From the NCBI GenBank assembly GCA_900770635.1, contig CAAGLB010000074.1:18713-82712 (forward strand): a DNA stretch of 64,000 bases, read 5' to 3'. Source of the DNA: an uncultured Alistipes sp. (lineage in GTDB: Bacteria; Bacteroidota; Bacteroidia; Bacteroidales; Rikenellaceae). Under the pieces are notes generated by a model, which was not told where the DNA came from, searched no databases, and saw nothing but the letters and a program-made list of their open reading frames with translations. Numbering within the stretch: position 1 is the stretch's first letter; each line of letters starts with the position of its first letter. The position numbers and the translations under genes are program-made. Positions 8,880 through 17,159 of the stretch are shown one piece after another.

Positions 8880-9917
8880 TTACTTATTCTTAAATGTATA
8901 GGTAAGACCTACCGACAACATGCCCTGAAGCTGAAGCTCCTTTGACTCGGCATTGTTGTAGTATAGCTGGACGTAGATCTGTGTCGAGATATACTTTGTT
9001 GCCTTGATGTCGAAGGTATTTTCCCAACGTAGCGTAGGAAGTGTCTCGCCTAACTTCTTTGTAGATAATGCTGTAATCCAACCGTAGAACGAGTAAGCTG
9101 TTGTGCGATAGCGCAACCAGCCATTCTTGCCCCATGTCTTGTCGAAGTCGAGCTGTACTGAAAGACCACCCTCATACTTCGACTTCTTGCCCTCCAACAC
9201 GCCGTAGTCCTTAGATACCTCGAGGTCGTTGCGATAGGTGGTACTCATCGCCAAAGGCGCAAGGTTGATTTTGAGAGGGAACTTGTCGGTAGGCACTATA
9301 TAGGTAAAACCGACTGAGGCGTCGAGATAACCTGGTGTGAGGAAGTTAGATACACGGCCCACACCATTTTGCTTGTCGCCACGAGCCTCGTAGCCTGGTG
9401 CAAACTGAGTACGGAACTTGACGGTAGCACCATAGGTCCAGTTCTTGACCATTGTCCACTGAGGAGATGTCGATAGCGAGAGCTCGTCGACATTCTTGAA
9501 CCACACAGGCTGCTGCTCGCCCTGAAGCTCAATCTTCATGTTGTTGTAGCCAAACTTTGCAGCAACTTTGTTTGTCAGCGTGAAGCGATCCTTCTTGTAT
9601 GTATGTCCGAAGTTGATGTTTGCCAAGAGCGATATGGTGTTGTCGCCCGATGCTGCCCACGAGTCGCTGAATGCTGTGAGCGAGCCATGTAGGTTGGCCG
9701 TAAAGTCAACAGTGTTGCGCTCCTTGCGCTGCATGAGGCGCTCGGCATGACGCATAGCCTCTGTCTCGACATCTACCGACACATCGGTCTTGTTCATGTT
9801 GCTTTCGAAGGCAACAGTATCGTCGTTTTTGGCAACATTGTCGATGGTCACTTGTGCAAATAACTCATAATTAGGCAATAACGTCGCAAATAGCAAGGTT
9901 ACAAAAAATCTCTTCAT
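8880..9917 (-). CDS. DUF3078-type outer-membrane beta-barrel protein
   Basis: 345 residues with a signal peptide (residues 1-22, cleavage after LFA/Q) and then alternating aromatic/polar strands ending in VGLTYTFKNK, typical of outer-membrane barrels. The pattern of a short N-terminal linker and segments such as NTISLLANINFGHTYKK and the closing transmembrane strand fit DUF3078, a Bacteroidetes family of unknown function. A minus-strand TATCTTTG box at 9971-9964 lies 46 bases before the start. The gene is 53 bases upstream of the S41 protease on the same strand, so the two may share a transcript; substrate or transport role is unknown. Confidence 0.82.
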   Translation of the reverse strand: MKRFFVTLLFATLLPNYELFAQVTIDNVAKNDDTVAFESNMNKTDVSVDVETEAMRHAERLMQRKERNTVDFTANLHGSLTAFSDSWAASGDNTISLLANINFGHTYKKDRFTLTNKVAAKFGYNNMKIELQGEQQPVWFKNVDELSLSTSPQWTMVKNWTYGATVKFRTQFAPGYEARGDKQNGVGRVSNFLTPGYLDASVGFTYIVPTDKFPLKINLAPLAMSTTYRNDLEVSKDYGVLEGKKSKYEGGLSVQLDFDKTWGKNGWLRYRTTAYSFYGWITALSTKKLGETLPTLRWENTFDIKATKYISTQIYVQLYYNNAESKELQLQGMLSVGLTYTFKNK

Positions 9918-9963
9918 ATTTTATTATTTGATAGTTTGGTGGTTTGTACTAACTTATAGGCTA

Positions 9964-9971
9964 CAAAGATA
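9964..9971 (-). promoter_or_regulatory. -7 box for the DUF3078 gene
   Basis: TATCTTTG on the minus strand, 46 bases before the start at 9917. No good TTG element at -33. Confidence 0.5.
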
Positions 9972-9993
9972 TAAATTTTTCAGATATTTTTCC

Positions 9994-10001
9994 TATCTTT
10001 G
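9994..10001 (+). promoter_or_regulatory. -7 box for nfo
   Basis: TATCTTTG 37 bases before the nfo start codon. It is 22 bases from the divergent minus-strand box, so the two promoters face away from each other in an A+T-rich interval. Confidence 0.55.
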
Positions 10002-10038
10002 TACAATTAAGATTATAGAAAATTTGAATGATTAGTAT

Positions 10039-10884
10039 ATGAAATATTTTGGAGCACACGTTAGCGCATCGGGCGGTGTTGAGAATGCCGTTCGCAATGC
10101 CAAAGATATAGGGGCTACGGCGTTTGCACTCTTTACCAAGAACCAACGCCAGTGGTTAGCTCCCGAGCTTACACCAGCACAGATTGACACCTTTAAGCAA
10201 GCTATGGCCGAGGCGGGGTACACCGCCATGCAGGTACTTCCTCACGACAGCTACCTCATCAACCTCGGACATCCCGACGAGGATGGCCTCGAGAAGTCGC
10301 GTGAGTCGTTTTTTGAGGAGATGCATCGTTGCGAACTGCTGGGCCTCGACCGCCTAAACTTCCACCCAGGTAGCCACCTAAAACGTATCGACGAAGAGGG
10401 CTCGCTAAGGCGTATTGCCGAGTCGATAAACATGGCCTTGGAGCGCACACAGGGTGTTACTGCTGTGTTGGAAAATACTGCTGGTCAGGGCTCTAACCTC
10501 GGTTTTAGGTTCGAACACTTGGCCTATATTATTGACCGTGTTGAGGATAAGAGCCGTGTGGGCGTATGTCTTGACACCTGCCACTCGTTTGCTGCGGGCT
10601 ACGACCTACGTACTCGTGAGGCGTGCGACGCTACGTTCGAGGAGTTTGAGCGTATCGTAGGTTTTAAATATCTGCGAGGTATGCACCTTAACGACGCCAT
10701 GCGTCCTCTTGGCAGCCGCATAGATCGCCACTCGCCACTTGGCGATGGCGAGATTGGCTGGGAGTGCTTTAAATATATTACCAAAGATCCACGTTTCGAC
10801 AACATCCCCCTTGTTCTTGAAACCCCCGATGAGGAGCGCTGGGCAGCAGAGATAGCTCAACTAAGGGAATTTGCAGGAATTTAA
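10039..10884 (+). CDS. nfo: Endonuclease IV (AP endonuclease)
   Basis: Cuts DNA 5' to abasic sites in base excision repair, using three zinc ions. The 281 residues show all family signatures: GAHVSASGGVENAV at the start, ENTAGQGSNLGF near residue 148, CLDTCHSFAAGYD near 178, and LNDAMRPLGSRIDRH followed by PLGDGEIGW near 217-240. Length is the family norm. The following GH53 gene starts 10 bases after its stop, so both are probably on one transcript even though the functions are unrelated. Confidence 0.96.
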   Translation: MKYFGAHVSASGGVENAVRNAKDIGATAFALFTKNQRQWLAPELTPAQIDTFKQAMAEAGYTAMQVLPHDSYLINLGHPDEDGLEKSRESFFEEMHRCELLGLDRLNFHPGSHLKRIDEEGSLRRIAESINMALERTQGVTAVLENTAGQGSNLGFRFEHLAYIIDRVEDKSRVGVCLDTCHSFAAGYDLRTREACDATFEEFERIVGFKYLRGMHLNDAMRPLGSRIDRHSPLGDGEIGWECFKYITKDPRFDNIPLVLETPDEERWAAEIAQLREFAGI

Positions 10885-10894
10885 TTTTAATAAT

Positions 10895-11866
10895 ATGAAA
10901 AGGGAAATTATGTTTGTGTTGGCGATGCTCATTACGGCCAACATAGTAAGTGCACAGCGAGTTGACGATAAGCCTTATGCCACAGGTGCCGATATATCGT
11001 GGTTGCAGTGGCAGGAGGATAGCGGCATACGTTTCTCGGATGGCGGTGTCGAGGGCGATGCCATCGATATTTTGCGAGATAACGGCTTTAACTACATACG
11101 TCTGCGCCTCTTTGTAAACCCTAAGTCGGAGCTCGGCTACTCGCAGCGTGATGGCTACTGCGACCTTGAACATACGCTCGCTATGGCCAAGCGTATCAAG
11201 GAGGCGGGCATGCTCTTTTTGCTCGACTTCCACTACTCGGACAACTGGGCCGATCCTGGCAAGCAGATTATGCCTCAGGCATGGCAGACGTTGAGCTACG
11301 AGGAGGTGTGCCAGGAGGTTTACAACCACACAAAAGCTACGCTCGAGGCTCTTGTCGCGCAGGGCACAGCACCAGACATGGTGCAGGTGGGCAACGAGAT
11401 AAGCAATGGCATGTTGTGGCCTTATGGCTCTGTGCGCCACTCGTTTAGTGGCTTGTGTGGCTTGTTGAAGGAGGGTGTGCGTGCTGTGCGTGAGGTTACA
11501 CCAAATGCCGAGATCATGCTTCATGTAGCCTTGGGTGGCCAGGCCGAGGAGTCGGAGCGTTTCTTCGATGCTATGGCCGAGTATGGCGTGGAGTACGACT
11601 TGATTGGTCAGTCGTATTATCCCGAGTGGCATGGCACGTTAGAGGAGCTCGAGGCCAACCTTAGGGCTATGGCCAAGCGCTATAAGAAGCCGCTTATTGT
11701 TGTTGAGTATCGCGACCATTTTCTTGCTATTGATAGCATAGTACGCTCGTTGCCTCGAGGTCTTGGTCGTGGCACATTTATCTGGGAGGCTACGTCGCCA
11801 CAGTGGGGCAAGCTCTTCGACGAGAAGGGCGCTGCTACAGCGGCTCTCGATGATTATAATCGCTAA
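10895..11866 (+). CDS. Arabinogalactan endo-beta-1,4-galactanase (GH53)
   Basis: Cuts beta-1,4-galactan side chains of pectin. I chose the ATG at 10895 because it opens with a signal peptide (MKREIMFVLAMLITANIVSA); an in-frame ATG at 10871 overlaps nfo and would bury it. The 323-residue protein has GADISWLQWQ at 31-40, the acid/base Glu168 in VGNEISNG and the nucleophile-type Glu271 in VVEYRD, on a TIM barrel. No SusC/SusD genes flank it, so it is not part of a visible polysaccharide utilisation locus. Exported, to periplasm or cell surface. Confidence 0.9.
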   Translation: MKREIMFVLAMLITANIVSAQRVDDKPYATGADISWLQWQEDSGIRFSDGGVEGDAIDILRDNGFNYIRLRLFVNPKSELGYSQRDGYCDLEHTLAMAKRIKEAGMLFLLDFHYSDNWADPGKQIMPQAWQTLSYEEVCQEVYNHTKATLEALVAQGTAPDMVQVGNEISNGMLWPYGSVRHSFSGLCGLLKEGVRAVREVTPNAEIMLHVALGGQAEESERFFDAMAEYGVEYDLIGQSYYPEWHGTLEELEANLRAMAKRYKKPLIVVEYRDHFLAIDSIVRSLPRGLGRGTFIWEATSPQWGKLFDEKGAATAALDDYNR

Positions 11867-11877
11867 GAGGAAAAGAT

Positions 11878-12435
11878 ATGGGAATCTTTGAAATGATAGT
11901 TTTGGGCTTTGGCTTGGCTATGGATGCTACGGCAGTATCTATTGGCAAGGGCCTTAATGTCAAGCGTGTTGAGCTGTCGCACGTGCTTAAAGTTGGCTTG
12001 TGGTTTGGTGGCTTCCAGGCTCTTATGCCTATTGTTGGCTATCTGCTTGCCACGCAGTTTGCAGGCATCGTCGTGGGTGTCGACCATTGGATAGCCTTCG
12101 GCCTGCTTGTCCTTATTGGTCTTAACATGCTGCGTGAGGCAATATGGGGTGAGGAGGAGAGCCTCGATAGCGACTTTGGTGTGCGAACTATGGTTCTCAT
12201 GGCTGTGGCAACAAGCATCGATGCCTTAGCTGTGGGTGTGTCGTTTGCGTTCATTCATGCCAATGTATGGATAGCATCGTCAATCATTGGCGTTGTTACC
12301 TTTGCGCTCTCGGCCTTAGGACTATATCTCGGTCGTAAGATAGGCTCGCATATTGGCTCAAAGGCTGGTATCTTAGGCGGCTTGGTGCTTATCGGCATCG
12401 GCATAAAGATTCTTATCGAGCACCTTGGCCATTAG
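11878..12435 (+). CDS. mntP: Manganese efflux pump MntP
   Basis: Exports Mn2+ across the inner membrane. 185 residues with six hydrophobic segments arranged as two repeats; the acidic residues of the family are visible in LAMDATAVSIGKG (about 13-25) and VATSIDALAVGVSF (about 110-123), and GLNMLREA is the usual inter-repeat motif. Starts 11 bases after the GH53 stop. No Mn-sensing yybP-ykoY-like riboswitch is possible in the short gap, so any control must be from the upstream promoter. Followed by a hairpin shared with the convergent gene. Confidence 0.93.
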   Translation: MGIFEMIVLGFGLAMDATAVSIGKGLNVKRVELSHVLKVGLWFGGFQALMPIVGYLLATQFAGIVVGVDHWIAFGLLVLIGLNMLREAIWGEEESLDSDFGVRTMVLMAVATSIDALAVGVSFAFIHANVWIASSIIGVVTFALSALGLYLGRKIGSHIGSKAGILGGLVLIGIGIKILIEHLGH

Positions 12436-12459
12436 GCCGTTGTGTGTGCAAAAAATAGT

Positions 12460-12488
12460 ATTGGGAGGTTTAGTGTAAGCCTCCCAAT
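12460..12488. terminator. Bidirectional terminator after mntP
   Basis: Nine-pair stem (12460-12468 with 12480-12488) followed on the plus strand by a T run and on the minus strand by an ACTATTTTTT run. The stop codon of the minus-strand gene (12472-12470) lies in the loop. Confidence 0.8.
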
Positions 12489-12757
12489 ATTTTTTGAACA
12501 TAAGCCACCACCCTGCGATATAGCACCTCGAATGTGGCACTCACATCGTAAACCGTGTCGAGGCGGCGGTGCCATGTTCTTAGGGTGTGGCGTATCGAGC
12601 CTATATATAGCCCCAGGGCAATCAACACATGGAGCAAACCAACTATGAGCATCGCCACAATCAGCGAGCCTGTGAGCTCGGCAAGCGCCACCACCAAAGC
12701 TCCACTCAGGAACATAAGCCCGAGGAGCGCCACGACAACAAACAGTAGCATCGTCAT
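12470..12757 (-). CDS. Small two-helix membrane protein, holin/PspC-like envelope accessory
   Basis: 95 residues with two strong membrane helices (about 3-26 and 31-54) and a basic soluble tail containing RHTLRTWHRRLDTVYD. It looks like the short proteins annotated as phage-holin-family or DUF proteins that accompany YtxH-like proteins in Bacteroidetes; a true holin function is unlikely because there is no lysin or prophage nearby. It follows the YtxH-like gene by 30 bases on the same strand. Function unknown; envelope stress is a guess from context. Confidence 0.65.
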   Translation of the reverse strand: MTMLLFVVVALLGLMFLSGALVVALAELTGSLIVAMLIVGLLHVLIALGLYIGSIRHTLRTWHRRLDTVYDVSATFEVLYRRVVAYVQKILGGLH

Positions 12758-12787
12758 AATTCGAATCGCAGGTTAGGTGGTTTGCTG

Positions 12788-12973
12788 TTATTTAGCCTCG
12801 TTCTCGCACTTGCAGCCAAAGTCGGCACGCATGCGAGCCTCAGCCTCGCTCATGGCATCACGAATCTTGTGACGAAGCTCCTTACCCGATGTTGGGGTTA
12901 CGAGTACTGCTACCATAGCTCCGACAAGGGCACCACCCAAAGCCGAGAGCAGACATAATGAAGAGTGTTTCAT
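12788..12973 (-). CDS. YtxH-like small membrane protein
   Basis: 61 residues: one glycine/alanine-rich membrane helix at about 8-27 (GGALVGAMVAVLVTPTSGKELR), followed by a charged helix. The helix ending in TP-SGKELR matches the YtxH (gas-vesicle GvpP-like) domain, a general-stress family with no defined biochemical role. It is the first gene of a two-gene minus-strand unit with the 95-residue membrane protein. The C-terminus has a Cys-Lys-Cys. Small but supported by the clear domain. Confidence 0.75.
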   Translation of the reverse strand: MKHSSLCLLSALGGALVGAMVAVLVTPTSGKELRHKIRDAMSEAEARMRADFGCKCENEAK

Positions 12974-13051
12974 AGTACGTAAATTTTAAAGTTGTACATC
13001 TCTTCAGCTAACAAAACACAAGCCATAGTTACTACTAACGTAAAAAAATAG

Positions 13052-13059
13052 TAACTTTG
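13052..13059 (+). promoter_or_regulatory. -7 box placing the start site at the GTG of the SLOG gene
   Basis: TAACTTTG ends four bases before the GTG start at 13064. Transcription normally begins a few bases after this box, so the mRNA should have no leader. No other start codon exists before the conserved FTGHR motif. Confidence 0.6.
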
Positions 13060-13063
13060 CGGG

Positions 13064-13555
13064 GTGAATATCGGTAGTCTACATACAATCGCATTTACGG
13101 GACATCGCTCCTATTGCCGCCGCCACGATAGTGCTATTGAGGCCGAGGTTGAGAGACTATATGCTCTTGGTGCACGACGATTTCGTGTGGGCATGGCCGA
13201 GGGCTTCGACCTTGCTGTGGCGTGTGTGGTGTTGCATGTGTCTGAGAGTAAGCCTGATATTGAGATCGAGCTGTTTGTGCCCTGGCCCGACTTCCCGTCA
13301 ATATTTAGTTCTGCCAATCGCCGTATATATGATCTCGTCGTTGGGCAAGCTGCTGCGTTGCACTATGTGTCATCGGAGTACCATGTTGGTGTATTTCAGG
13401 CACGCAACGAGGCTATGGTCGATGGTGCCGATTTGGTTGTAGCATGGTGGAATGGGCGGCCAAGTGGCACGGCCAACACTGTGCGCTATGCCCATAAGAT
13501 AGGTTGCCCCGTAAAAAATATTTATGATTATCAGCAACTCGAACTCGACATATAA
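13064..13555 (+). CDS. SLOG (YpsA/DUF1273-like) nucleotide-binding family protein
   Basis: 163 residues with a Rossmann-like fold typical of the SLOG superfamily: TIAFTGHRSY at the N-terminus, GMAEGFDLAVA near residue 43, and the closing segment DLVVAWWNGRPSGTANTVRYA near 127-147. Relatives bind nucleotide-derived ligands; some act in stress or in phage-defence systems, but this one has no defence partner next to it. The start is GTG, forced because no alternative start lies before the FTGHR motif. It stands alone between divergent and convergent neighbours, with a strong terminator immediately after. Ligand unknown. Confidence 0.82.
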   Translation: MNIGSLHTIAFTGHRSYCRRHDSAIEAEVERLYALGARRFRVGMAEGFDLAVACVVLHVSESKPDIEIELFVPWPDFPSIFSSANRRIYDLVVGQAAALHYVSSEYHVGVFQARNEAMVDGADLVVAWWNGRPSGTANTVRYAHKIGCPVKNIYDYQQLELDI

Positions 13556-13597
13556 ACAACTAACCGACTCTCGAAAGAGTCGGTTAGTTGTTTTATA
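13554..13597. terminator. Strong bidirectional terminator with CGAA loop
   Basis: Eighteen-pair stem without mismatch (13554-13571 with 13576-13593) closed by a CGAA tetraloop, with a T run after it. It begins at the stop of the SLOG gene and lies about 20 bases beyond the stop of the minus-strand exporter gene. Confidence 0.88.
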
Positions 13598-13613
13598 GGC
13601 GAATAATTGCTAA

Positions 13614-15047
13614 TTACTCCTCACCTCGCAGTCGCTCAAATGTCGCAACTTCGACATCAGCTTCGGTAGCGGCTGGCTCAACGGGAATGACAAACCCTGA
13701 TGGCACACCATCCTGAGGCGCTATGCTCTCGGTTGTAGCCTCCTTTGTTGTTGGCGTAGTGGGCCATACGGCAGGCTTAACAACGCCAAACATGAGCCAC
13801 GCAATGAGAAATGTGACGACGATGTTAAATGCCTGAGTACCAAGGAACGAGAATAGTATGTTGCGGTTCTCGCGTGACACAATATCCTTTAAGCGAGTGT
13901 CCATGCCGATGCACACGAACGACAACGAGAAGAAGAATGTCGAGAAGTTCTTGGCCATAGCTGTCTCGATTATCTTGCCACTGTTGTTGAGCGTAAGCAG
14001 CCCGTTGGTCTGCAATATGCTGAATAGTGCCGAGGCGAGAACAAAGCCGAGGATAAACTTCGGAAACTTCTCCCACACGATGCCCAGCGATGGGCGCTGC
14101 ATGCCACCTCCTTCGCCCGAGCGTGCCGAGAGATACAAGGCGATGAAGAATGCCACAACGCCGATAAGCACATTCTGTGTAGCCTTAACGACGATAGCCG
14201 TTTTCTGAGCTATGTCGCCCGCCATCTCCGACGAAGCACCCACACCCGATGTGGTGTCGATAGTGCCACCAATCCATGCACCAGTAATCTCGCTCTGTAT
14301 CGTAGGATCGTCGGTCAAGAGCGGCACAATCATAGATGCCAACCAAGGCATAAGGTAGATCATCGGCACAACAACGATGAGCACCACCGAGGTGATATAC
14401 GAGAGATACTTCTTCTCAGTACCTGCAACACCCGCCGCTGTGATACATGCAGACACACCGCATATCGAGCAGCCGCTTGCAAGGGTCATTGCCGTAGCAC
14501 GCTCAACCTTGAGTTTGCGAGCGAGCCAGTAGCCGAAGAACCAGACAACGGCAACAACGATAACTGCCTGAATAAGGCCCGCAGCGCCCGACTTCATAAC
14601 ATCGGAGAAGAGCACCGTAGCACCAAGGCATACAACGCCTATCTTGATGAAGAATTCGCCCTGAATGGCTGGCTTAAGCCACTCGGGAATGTGAAATAGG
14701 TTGCGAATGATAAGTCCGAAGATTACCGAGAAGAAAACCGCCTCGAAGCCGTAGTACTTCACAGCGTCGATCTTGGCTATCCACTGAGCAAGAAGAGCAA
14801 TCAAAAACACAACGATAAACGATGGTATAATACCCTTTACCGACCTATTTAACAGACGGTTACCTACGTACAATAGCACAAAGGCTATTATGAAGAATAC
14901 AGCGATGTCGAACCATGCTCCAAGCTCGGTGAGGTCTGCCGAAATCTTGACACCACCACCGGGGAGCAGCGATGACAAGGCCGCAAATGCAATGAGGGGG
15001 ATACTCAGAAAAGTAGTTACCCAGTCTTCGGTTAAAAACTTTTTCAT
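13614..15047 (-). CDS. YeiH-family putative sulfate exporter
   Basis: Inner-membrane protein of the PF03601-type (YeiH/YadS) putative sulfate exporter family. The 477 residues contain about eleven hydrophobic helices and the family segments FFIKIGVVCLGATVLF near 140, LASGCSICGVSACITAAG near 198 and the internal SFVCIGMDTRLKD near 387. A Ser/Thr/Glu-rich cytoplasmic tail of about 50 residues follows the last helix. It starts 17 bases after the porin gene on the same strand, so an outer-membrane anion channel and an inner-membrane anion carrier are probably made together. Real substrate is not established. Confidence 0.85.
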   Translation of the reverse strand: MKKFLTEDWVTTFLSIPLIAFAALSSLLPGGGVKISADLTELGAWFDIAVFFIIAFVLLYVGNRLLNRSVKGIIPSFIVVFLIALLAQWIAKIDAVKYYGFEAVFFSVIFGLIIRNLFHIPEWLKPAIQGEFFIKIGVVCLGATVLFSDVMKSGAAGLIQAVIVVAVVWFFGYWLARKLKVERATAMTLASGCSICGVSACITAAGVAGTEKKYLSYITSVVLIVVVPMIYLMPWLASMIVPLLTDDPTIQSEITGAWIGGTIDTTSGVGASSEMAGDIAQKTAIVVKATQNVLIGVVAFFIALYLSARSGEGGGMQRPSLGIVWEKFPKFILGFVLASALFSILQTNGLLTLNNSGKIIETAMAKNFSTFFFSLSFVCIGMDTRLKDIVSRENRNILFSFLGTQAFNIVVTFLIAWLMFGVVKPAVWPTTPTTKEATTESIAPQDGVPSGFVIPVEPAATEADVEVATFERLRGEE

Positions 15048-15064
15048 AAGCGACGATGGTTCGA

Positions 15065-16075
15065 TTAGAATATTGCTGACACAAGGAGATTTACGCCTGG
15101 AGTATTGCGCTTCTGCGCATGGTTGAGCGTGTATGACGCATTGAGCTGAAGGCGAATGAAGCTATATGGCTTGTAGGCAGCGCCAAGCGTAATACGCTCC
15201 TCGTTGAGGATGTTAGCCTCGTCACGGATAAACTCATAGCGTGCTGCCAACGACCAAGGTTTCTCGAAGTGGTAGCCACCCAACGCATAGAAAGCATTTG
15301 TGCGATTGCCGCCAAAGTGTGCCTGAGCAAATTCCGAGCGAGCTACCCAGTGGCGTGAGCTGTACCATGCACCTACCGACCAGCGTGGAGCCTTCATATA
15401 GAGGTTGTTGTTGTGGTTTACCTCCGAATACATATACGATGCCGACAACGACAACTCCTTGATTGGCTTAACAGTGATGCGGCCTACAAAGTCCTTCGAC
15501 GAGTTGTTGTCCTTGGTGTTGATGCCAGCGCCGTTGTAGATACCTACATTATAATTAATAAGGTTGTAGCCCTCACGCTCGATAAATCCACCATAGAGCT
15601 GAGCACCCATGTCACGACCTGTTGCGCCGCCTATGCCGTCATACTTAGCGTGGTTACGAGTGAGATATACGGTGAGGTATGAGTACTCGATAAACTCAAA
15701 TGTCGTAGGGCCGCAAAGCTCGTTCTCCATTGCAAATGGGAGCTTGAACTGTCCCAACTGCACATTGAGCTCGTTAAGAGGCTTGTAGCGGAAATAGAGG
15801 TCGCAAATCTTTGGTGAGCCAGCCATGTCCACCTGAAGACGATAGTCCATCTTCTCCTGGAGGAAGTCGCCCGTAAGGCTCAGACGTGCACGCTTGATGT
15901 AGAAGAATGTCGAGGGATCGTTGGCCTCGTTCCACTCGAATCCTGCCTGCAAATATCCTGTTAGGCGCAAATGCTTGTCGGCAAATGACTTAACTTTGTC
16001 TGTCGATGACTGAGCCTCAGCCGTGAAGCATACGGCAGCAGCAACAATAATAAGAAGTAAAGTTCGTAGTTTCAT
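15065..16075 (-). CDS. Phosphate-selective porin (OprO/OprP) family outer-membrane protein
   Basis: 336 residues: signal peptide at 1-21 (ending TAEA/Q), then a beta-barrel. FYIKRARLSLTGDF (about 57-70), YRLQVDMAGSPKICDLYFRY and QLGQFKLPFAMENE are the conserved stretches of the OprO/OprP family; the C-terminus ends in NLLVSAIF with a terminal Phe as usual for outer-membrane barrels. Family members pass phosphate or polyphosphate, but in Bacteroidetes the group is broad. Paired with the YeiH-type exporter downstream. A minus-strand TATCTTTG box at 16109-16102 lies 26 bases upstream. Confidence 0.87.
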   Translation of the reverse strand: MKLRTLLLIIVAAAVCFTAEAQSSTDKVKSFADKHLRLTGYLQAGFEWNEANDPSTFFYIKRARLSLTGDFLQEKMDYRLQVDMAGSPKICDLYFRYKPLNELNVQLGQFKLPFAMENELCGPTTFEFIEYSYLTVYLTRNHAKYDGIGGATGRDMGAQLYGGFIEREGYNLINYNVGIYNGAGINTKDNNSSKDFVGRITVKPIKELSLSASYMYSEVNHNNNLYMKAPRWSVGAWYSSRHWVARSEFAQAHFGGNRTNAFYALGGYHFEKPWSLAARYEFIRDEANILNEERITLGAAYKPYSFIRLQLNASYTLNHAQKRNTPGVNLLVSAIF

Positions 16076-16101
16076 CTTTAGTTGTATTTAAAATTTTGGC
16101 G

Positions 16102-16109
16102 CAAAGATA
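16102..16109 (-). promoter_or_regulatory. -7 box for porin-exporter operon
   Basis: TATCTTTG on the minus strand 26 bases before the porin start at 16075. No clear -33 TTG. Confidence 0.55.
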
Positions 16110-16163
16110 ACAATTTTTAGTTACATTTAAAAATAGTACAAATACCTAAATCGGCTATCGCCT

Positions 16164-16285
16164 AAAAAATGGGGCAAACCCGAAGATTTGCCCCGCCTCC
16201 CTAAACAACGGGAGATACCCAATAAAAACTAAAAAGATTCTCTATCTACAAATATATGGCCGCAAACAAACGGCCGATTTTCATG
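16164..16285 (-). ncRNA. Candidate intergenic small RNA, about 120 nt
   Basis: The 376-base interval between the porin gene and the hemerythrin gene holds, on the minus strand, a promoter match (TTG at 16319-16317, 20-base spacer, CATCTTTG at 16296-16289), then three hairpins in order: GGCCG/CGGCC (16275-16271 with 16262-16258), CTCCC/GGGAG (16214-16210 with 16201-16197 region) and a GGGGCAAA/TTTGCCCC stem (16194-16187 with 16178-16171) followed by ATTTTTT. The last looks like an intrinsic terminator that serves no neighbouring gene, because both flanking genes point away. There is no open reading frame of note. This is an inferred RNA; identity (6S-like or other) is unknown. Confidence 0.5.
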
Positions 16286-16368
16286 TTGCAAAGATGCAGT
16301 GTTTTTTTTGATCTCGCAATCGCCGAATGTGGCTAAACTTAGTTTTGCGACATCCTCATTTGTTGGGA

Positions 16369-16399
16369 TTGGTGGTTTGCAAAATTATGAGTATATTTG
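16369..16399 (+). promoter_or_regulatory. Promoter for hemerythrin-LuxR operon
   Basis: TTG at 16369-16371, exactly 20 bases, then TATATTTG at 16392-16399: a full Bacteroidetes promoter. Leader of about 45 nucleotides to the start at 16452. Confidence 0.7.
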
Positions 16400-16451
16400 C
16401 AGAGTAAATATATAGAAATACTTTGTAATACGACTAAGTTGTTAATTATCA

Positions 16452-17159
16452 ATGAATAAGATTATACACATGGGCCAGTGGCTGCCGCTATCGCCCGAGA
16501 TAAAGCTCTTTGAACTTATCGACAGCTACCCCTCGCTACTATCTATCATCTCACGCCTCGACATATCGTTGCCCTTTGGCGACATATCTGTAGATGAGAT
16601 GTGTAGACGTGATGGCCGCAATGCCGAGCTATTTATCATCCTCTGCAACATGCACCTATCGCCAGCCTATCGCCCAGCTGCCGAGGAGCTGTGTGCCGAT
16701 ATGTTGCACGATGTTGTGGGCTATCTGCGTGCCTCACACCGCTACTATACGGGATATATGTTGCCCCATGTGGCGCAGCACCTCGAGCGTGTGTTGGAGC
16801 ATTGCGATGGGGTGTCGCAGCGTGCACTACGCAGCTTCTATGACGACTATGTCCGTTTCCTCGAGTCGCACTTCGACGAGGAGGAGCGCAACATATTCTC
16901 GGTCATCGATGGTATAGAGGCTCAGGTCGATGCCAACTTTACTATGCTCGAAGCTCCACATGGCGACATCGACGACCGCACCAACGACATAGCTTCGCTC
17001 GTGATCAAGAGCCTGCCCGCCAAGGTGCCTACACCTTTGCGCTGTGCCATGCTTGACCATATATATATGTTGCGTGACGACCTGCGCCGACATAGCGAAC
17101 TCGAGATGTCGCTCTTGCGCCCGCTGGTTGCCAAATATCAAAAATCTGTGCAGCGATGA
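16452..17159 (+). CDS. Hemerythrin (HHE) domain protein
   Basis: 235 residues. The N-terminal 75 residues resemble the short helical domain of ScdA/YtfE-type iron-sulfur repair proteins; the rest is a four-helix hemerythrin-like bundle with candidate di-iron ligands His96, His106, His110, His140, Glu144 and a late His/Glu cluster around 215-220 (RRHSELEMSLLRPL). Such proteins bind a di-iron centre and respond to oxygen or nitric oxide. It overlaps the following LuxR-type gene by 4 bases, so translation is coupled and the two probably form a sensing/response unit. Specific signal not known. Confidence 0.83.
   Translation: MNKIIHMGQWLPLSPEIKLFELIDSYPSLLSIISRLDISLPFGDISVDEMCRRDGRNAELFIILCNMHLSPAYRPAAEELCADMLHDVVGYLRASHRYYTGYMLPHVAQHLERVLEHCDGVSQRALRSFYDDYVRFLESHFDEEERNIFSVIDGIEAQVDANFTMLEAPHGDIDDRTNDIASLVIKSLPAKVPTPLRCAMLDHIYMLRDDLRRHSELEMSLLRPLVAKYQKSVQR

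Noticed and set aside
10871..10894. Upstream ATG for the GH53 gene
   Set aside because: It would put eight residues before the signal peptide and overlaps nfo; the ATG at 10895 gives a clean signal peptide.
12470..12973. Prophage remnant because of a holin-like protein
   Set aside because: No lysin, capsid, integrase or attachment repeat nearby; the partner is a YtxH-like stress protein.
13064..13555. Phage-defence system built around the SLOG protein
   Set aside because: It has no effector or partner gene next to it; it is a stand-alone gene between unrelated neighbours.
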